The position numbers were made by a program, and so were the translations under genes. Below are positions 59,721 through 64,000 of a stretch of DNA of 64,000 nt, one piece after another. The stretch comes from Rhynchopus sp. YZ270_cl-10 (taxonomy: Eukaryota > Euglenozoa > Diplonemea > Diplonemida > Diplonemidae): NCBI GenBank assembly GCA_964035575.1, contig OZ037843.1, positions 1,364,001 to 1,428,000 of the forward strand, written 5' to 3'. The notes below the pieces were generated by a model. It had not been told where the DNA came from. It worked only from the letters and a program-made list of their open reading frames with translations, and did not search any database. The first letter of the stretch is position 1, and each line of letters opens with the position of its first letter.

Positions 59721-62351
59721 ATGGTGTCATGCGGGATCCAGTCGCTGACAATACTGCTGTGTGTGGTGCTGATTCTGTCGACAGGTGCGATCATCGGTGG
59801 CTTCACTCTGTCAACATGGGACGACCTTCTGGAGAAGGCACGTGACACAGGTGACGAGGGCTTCGGGATGTGTCTCGACAGTGGTACGGCGGACATCGAA
59901 ACGGTCTCGGCACGCTACCTGCGCTCCGTTCTTGGCAACGTGGACACGGCAGTGAAGGAGTACCTGAAGGTGCCTGAGCAGCTCGTGATATCGATTGCCA
60001 ACCTGGCGAGGGCACACCACCCAAACGTCACCACGAGCCCCGACTTTTCGAACACAATACTGCGTCCTGCACTGATGTCCTCTTACAAGGCTGGTGCAGG
60101 GAGTGGGCTTTCCTTCATGCAGCATGAGACGTACCCTTGGTCCCCTGCACATCCTGTTCCGTGGAAGAGGGGTGACGGGTTTGCAGGGTGGGGCTCGCGG
60201 TGCTCGGTCCAAGCGGCACGTCCTACGGCCGCTGTGCTGCCGACGAACGGGACGAAAGTCCCTCTGTTGTTCCAGATGGTCGACCCGGTCACGAAGGCGA
60301 CAGGGGTGAGTGACTGGGTGATCTACACCGAAGTGGATGACCTAGGTGCCGTTAAGTATCCCACACATCCGTGCAACCCGCTACCAGAATACGACAAGGG
60401 CGAGGTCCGCGGGTGGTGCAGCTATCCCATAGCGATGATCGAACCTCCGGGCTCCCAACCCTTGGTCCTACGTGGCCACCGACTCCACTTCCTTGGTGCC
60501 GACGAGCCACCCCTGAACCCTGTGGACATGCTTGTCTACACTCCCGCCCTGGTACGCTGGAGCGATATGGCGTGGGAGATCAGCTACACCTACACCCACC
60601 CAGATATGTACACGATGTACCCCAAGCAAGGCAAGCGTGTGGGTGTCGTCGGTGCCGCTGTGAGTGCAGCCGGGGTGACCGACGTGGTGCGCGCACAGCT
60701 GCTCCCGAAGGACACGTCGCTGTACGTGGTGGAGGACGACCGTGCATCTGGTTCAGTGGGGACAGTTGTTGCGTACAACAGAGGACGGGAGCTGCGGATG
60801 GTGCGAGAAATGAGCTTGGTGGGCGTCATGTCAGACCTTGCATACAGCTTCAACATAACGAACCACTCAATGGAAGACGCGACGTCGCACATCCCCTCAG
60901 TGATTGCAGAGCACGGGCGGTTTGTGTTCACACACCCACAGAACTACAGAGACCTTGTGGAGAAGACAGAGGACTCCTTCCTGAAGTGGTCTGACTCGAA
61001 CGGCACAGAGTTCTGGACAATCACGTCGACAATTGAACACAGAACGATCCTGTGGTATGCGAACCTTCTTGTGCCTCGGGCGTCTGTGATGGATACGATT
61101 GATGCGTCGACGAATGCAATCCGTGCGAAGGTGGCATCAGATCTGTCCTCTGCAGACGCACAGAAGGAGGATGCGGTGACTGTGATGGTGATTGTGACGG
61201 CTGTTGCGGTCATCGGACTTCTTGCCATTGCTGTTGTGTTCACACGCTACATCACGTCACCTCTGCTGAAGCTTGGGAGAGAGATGGCAAGTGTGGCTGT
61301 GATGGACCTGGAGGCTGTGGACACGGGCCGTGCAGTGTCGCAGCTGAGTGAAGTGGGGATGATGCAGCGCAGCTTTGTTACCATGGTGGCGAACCTGGTG
61401 GAGTACCGGAACTACATGCCGCAGAGTGTGCTTGTCAACGACAGTGACAAAGAGGAATCTGAGACAGAGTCCTCACGAGATATCAAGTCGCGGTCAGGAT
61501 TGTCTAATTCACGTGCCTTGTCTCGTCATTCACATACGTCACAGAGTTCAGTTACTACGTTGCAGGCACAGAAGGCACTGCTGCGTGTGGAAGGGATGAA
61601 GAAGAAGAAGGTGTCTCTGGCACACATGAACGTCGTGTCGTGGCACCCCTTCATCAAGAAGCACAAGGACGCAGAGGTGCTCTCCGCACACGCAGGTGTG
61701 ATTGAGAGGATCCTGACAGCAGTGCAGCACAACAAGGGTGTGTGCGACACGTTCTCTGGCGACAAGATGCTTGCCACCTTCAACGCCTTTGTTCCGAAGT
61801 CGTCACACAGTGTTTCCTGTGTGAAGGCTGCACACGAAGCAGCAACAGCACTTGGTGATGTGCACACGATCTCGTATGGGTGCACGACAGGCGAGGCACG
61901 TGTCGGGAACATGGGTTGCAACGGGATGAAGAAGGTGTCGATTCTTTCGCAGTCCATGTCGTGGGTGGTTGTTCTTGAGCGTTGGAACAAGAAGTTCAAC
62001 CTTCCTGGTGTCATTGATATTAACGTGTCACGTGAGGCGGAGGGACAGGTGGTGCTCCGTTGTGCAGGTGCTGTGCTGTACGAGAAGTTCAGTGACAAGG
62101 TGCAGACTGTATTTGCTGTGAAGGGTCTGTGCAGCAGCGAAAACGAGGAGTGGATGTACCAGCTGGAGTCTGCCTCAAACAACCCGCACGCACTGTGGAA
62201 CGAGGTCTTCGAGCACATCATCAAACAGGACTTTGAGAAGGCGTCTTCTCTGCTGGACAGCGTCGCTCAGGACCAACGCACACCTTACGAAGAGCTTGTG
62301 GTCTATGTGCGGGAGAAGGCTTATGCACCGTACGTTGTGGATCTGCACTGA
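59721..62351 (+). CDS. Receptor 8: two-TM pseudo-cyclase receptor, mosaic ectodomain
   Basis: 876 aa, separated from the rest of the array by 24.5 kb of island but in the same orientation. The ectodomain is mosaic: VTTSPDFSNTILRPALMSSY is its own; PWKRGDGFAGWGSR and TAAVLPTNGTK follow types A and C; YPTHPCNPLPEYDKGEVRGW is type C; MAWEISYTYTHPDMYTMYPK and MVREMSLVGVMSDLAYSF follow receptor 4. The linker is a longer relative of the receptor 1-5 type (NDSDKEESETESSRDIKSRS). The cyclase-like domain begins HPFIKKHKD like pseudogene 5, shows HMNVVSW, SGDK and SMSWVVVLE, and so shares the predicted loss of catalysis. SDKVQTVFAVKG resembles receptor 6. The frame is open 26 codons upstream through the leader; the conserved ATG is preferred. 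Confidence 0.93.
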   Translation: MVSCGIQSLTILLCVVLILSTGAIIGGFTLSTWDDLLEKARDTGDEGFGMCLDSGTADIETVSARYLRSVLGNVDTAVKEYLKVPEQLVISIANLARAHHPNVTTSPDFSNTILRPALMSSYKAGAGSGLSFMQHETYPWSPAHPVPWKRGDGFAGWGSRCSVQAARPTAAVLPTNGTKVPLLFQMVDPVTKATGVSDWVIYTEVDDLGAVKYPTHPCNPLPEYDKGEVRGWCSYPIAMIEPPGSQPLVLRGHRLHFLGADEPPLNPVDMLVYTPALVRWSDMAWEISYTYTHPDMYTMYPKQGKRVGVVGAAVSAAGVTDVVRAQLLPKDTSLYVVEDDRASGSVGTVVAYNRGRELRMVREMSLVGVMSDLAYSFNITNHSMEDATSHIPSVIAEHGRFVFTHPQNYRDLVEKTEDSFLKWSDSNGTEFWTITSTIEHRTILWYANLLVPRASVMDTIDASTNAIRAKVASDLSSADAQKEDAVTVMVIVTAVAVIGLLAIAVVFTRYITSPLLKLGREMASVAVMDLEAVDTGRAVSQLSEVGMMQRSFVTMVANLVEYRNYMPQSVLVNDSDKEESETESSRDIKSRSGLSNSRALSRHSHTSQSSVTTLQAQKALLRVEGMKKKKVSLAHMNVVSWHPFIKKHKDAEVLSAHAGVIERILTAVQHNKGVCDTFSGDKMLATFNAFVPKSSHSVSCVKAAHEAATALGDVHTISYGCTTGEARVGNMGCNGMKKVSILSQSMSWVVVLERWNKKFNLPGVIDINVSREAEGQVVLRCAGAVLYEKFSDKVQTVFAVKGLCSSENEEWMYQLESASNNPHALWNEVFEHIIKQDFEKASSLLDSVAQDQRTPYEELVVYVREKAYAPYVVDLH

Positions 62352-63073
62352 GGCAATTTGTTTTTGTTCTTGATACTGTAATGTTGTATTTTTTTTTTGT
62401 GCGAAAATGTGTTTATGTTTGTGTGTATTTGTGATGCAGATATCACCGACATTTTCATTCAACCAATAGTATATTCTTTCTTTAGCTCTCACCTTACAGG
62501 GATGTACAGTCCGCGGCTTTACTGGGGTGGGGGCTGAATATGAGATACGATATCTCTTATTCACTTTGCGGACGGAAATTTCATTAAAAGTGCATTAGAA
62601 AGACATGTGGTATCTCTTGTTCCGCCCCCCCCCTCCAGTGACGCGAGCTGCAGTCTCAAGGTATCAAAGTCATACTCTTCCATACGGTTTTCGGGAGAGA
62701 GTGAAAAAAACCACCATTTTTTGTCAAAAATGAAAAAGGCACCCGCTATTTCATAGGCAGTTGTGGTACATTCACATTCGAACAACCACAGCCACTTGTT
62801 TTTTTCTTCTTCTTTCTTGTTTTTTTTGAGCGGTCTAAAGGGCACTTTTCCTGGTCAGAGAGCAGACCGCCGCTACCAGTTTATACTTTTACTTTGAAAA
62901 ACACAAAATGATTCCTGATAAGACCACTGAATTGATAAGCTGCATAGCCTATTCATGTTCCGATTGATAGGTTCCGCACGTTGCTTTGGTCTTGGATCCA
63001 AAACACAAAAGCAACAAAAAAGCGAATAGTGCATTTTTTGAGACCACCATAAAAAGAGCATGAAGCAAAAAAA
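62352..63073. other. 3' flank of receptor gene 8
   Basis: The first about 100 bp share a TATTTGTGATGCAGATATCAC-type segment with the flank of pseudogene 5 (24365-24400). The rest holds poly-pyrimidine tracts and no gene. Two minus-strand frames of about 95 codons are without support. Confidence 0.45.
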
Positions 63074-64000
63074 AACAAGTAATTGCTATCGGAAAAAAAA
63101 CGGGGTGTGCTGTGGTTATGGGGGGTACCGCAGGGGTCCTAACGCTGTTCTCAAAAAAATTAAAAATGGTAACTTCAAGGTCACTTCTCGTTTTTTGGGG
63201 AGGGAAAAAAAAAACTTTCCCCCTCAGAGGAACAACAAAAGTGAGGTTGAAAAGGTGCAAATTCCTCGGACATACACTGGACGTTGGTTATCGCCGTATC
63301 ATAGGGACAGAGTACTAGATACGATTTTTTTTGTGAGGCAATTTCGCGGTGTCGCAGTCTGATGCCACTGTTATGCTTCTTACCACGAACAACACAACAC
63401 AGCCATAGGCAGATGTTTTGGCAGATGTTTAGTGGGTGTCAGCCTTCTTATCAGTAACCTCAGTACACTTATAAAAGAAACGGCGGTCATGTCACCCAAA
63501 GGTTCCTGGCGAAGCCACGGTACGCAACATTTCAAAAAATTGCGCTTAAAATTGTGGCAACCTGCAGCCCTGCAGACCCCTGATCTTGGCAAAAGAAAAA
63601 AATTCCCGGACCCTCCAACGTGCTCCCAGTGTATGTTAAGCATCCGAGGTCACTTCGCGACACCGGATTTCAAAAAATAAAAATAAAAAGGTCACTTTTT
63701 AGGGCACTTTTCGAAGGTCACTTCGAAGTGACCTTCGGATTTCAAAAAAATAAAAAAGGTCACTTCAGAAGTGGTAAAAGTTACCACTCTTAGGACCCCT
63801 GGGGGTACCCACACTACTGAACACCGCCCTGTAGAAATAATCTATACTCTGCTCTTCTGCAGGTATGCGAAAACGCTGCCACAACCACTGGGACGCCTGC
63901 ACTTGAAACGTTCAAGAACGGGGGCTGTCATCCTCAGACCCGTCTTCGTACACACCATTTGCTCGATGGATGGTCGGCGTGTTCCAGCTCGTTGTAGTCC
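63074..64000 (+). repeat. Family B repeat, copy 3 (interrupted, runs off the window)
   Basis: 63074-63116 matches the start of family B (ACAAGTAATTGCTATCGG, CGGGGTGTG), and 63826-64000 continues from CTGTAGAAATAATCTA. The part after 63826 is more diverged than copies 1 and 2. The gap is filled by a TIR element. Confidence 0.65.
63121..63810. mobile_element. 690-bp TIR element inserted in family B
   Basis: The left end GGGGGTACCGCAGGGGTCCT-AA and the right end, read in reverse, GGGTACCCCCAGGGGTCCT-AA form inverted termini of 21-22 bp. The interior carries AGGTCACTTC-GAAGTGACC palindromes. No transposase: a non-autonomous DNA element (MITE-like). A truncated relative is at 20822-21015. Part of it (63475-63555) is the inverse of 45115-45195. 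Confidence 0.7.

Overview
This window looks like nuclear DNA of a unicellular eukaryote. It holds long intronless ORFs of about 2.6 kb, separated by 2-3 kb of repeat-rich AT/poly-T DNA, plus hAT-type DNA transposons, many small foldback elements and minisatellites. There is no bacterial operon structure, and I saw no tRNA or rRNA gene. The lineage cannot be fixed from the sequence alone. Three clues point weakly to a spliced-leader-using protist, possibly Euglenozoa: a one-strand tandem gene array; a pyrimidine-rich stretch ending in CAG exactly 4 nt before every start codon; and a 138-bp hairpin repeat whose loop resembles the euglenid spliced leader as I remember it.

The core is a tandem family of eight plus-strand genes: 787-3408, 6191-8803, 11478-14093, 17594-20212, 22301-24095 (broken), 27339-29969, 32518-35148 and 59721-62351. 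The seven intact copies encode 870-876 aa receptors with the same plan: short cytosolic N-terminus, TM1, an ectodomain of about 450 aa, TM2, a HAMP-like stretch, a variable Ser-rich linker, a class III nucleotide-cyclase-like domain and a helical tail. The cytosolic halves are almost identical between copies. The middle of the ectodomain is highly variable and mosaic, which suggests gene conversion at the ends and diversification of the ligand-facing part. All copies lack most of the residues needed for cyclase catalysis, so they are probably pseudo-cyclase receptors.

Region by region: 1-35148 is the array, with a period of about 4.7-6.1 kb and related spacers (three near-identical 0.9-kb blocks between genes 2-5, and a second spacer type after genes 6 and 7). 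At about 37457 the array stops and a transposon-rich island runs to about 59600. The island carries a minus-strand hAT transposase (41581-44217) within a 54-bp inverted repeat pair, a plus-strand hAT-like transposase in blocks (50724-54417) with an intron-like 1.1-kb insert full of hairpins, a 1.1-kb direct repeat (38241-39487 and 55229-56366), and many A-tract/T-tract hairpin repeats. Receptor gene 8 follows, then more repeats to the end, including a small TIR element inserted into an older repeat.

The receptors are probably surface sensors that bind different ligands through variable ectodomains and signal through a shared, catalytically degenerate cyclase-like domain. The transposons are independent passengers that have split the array.
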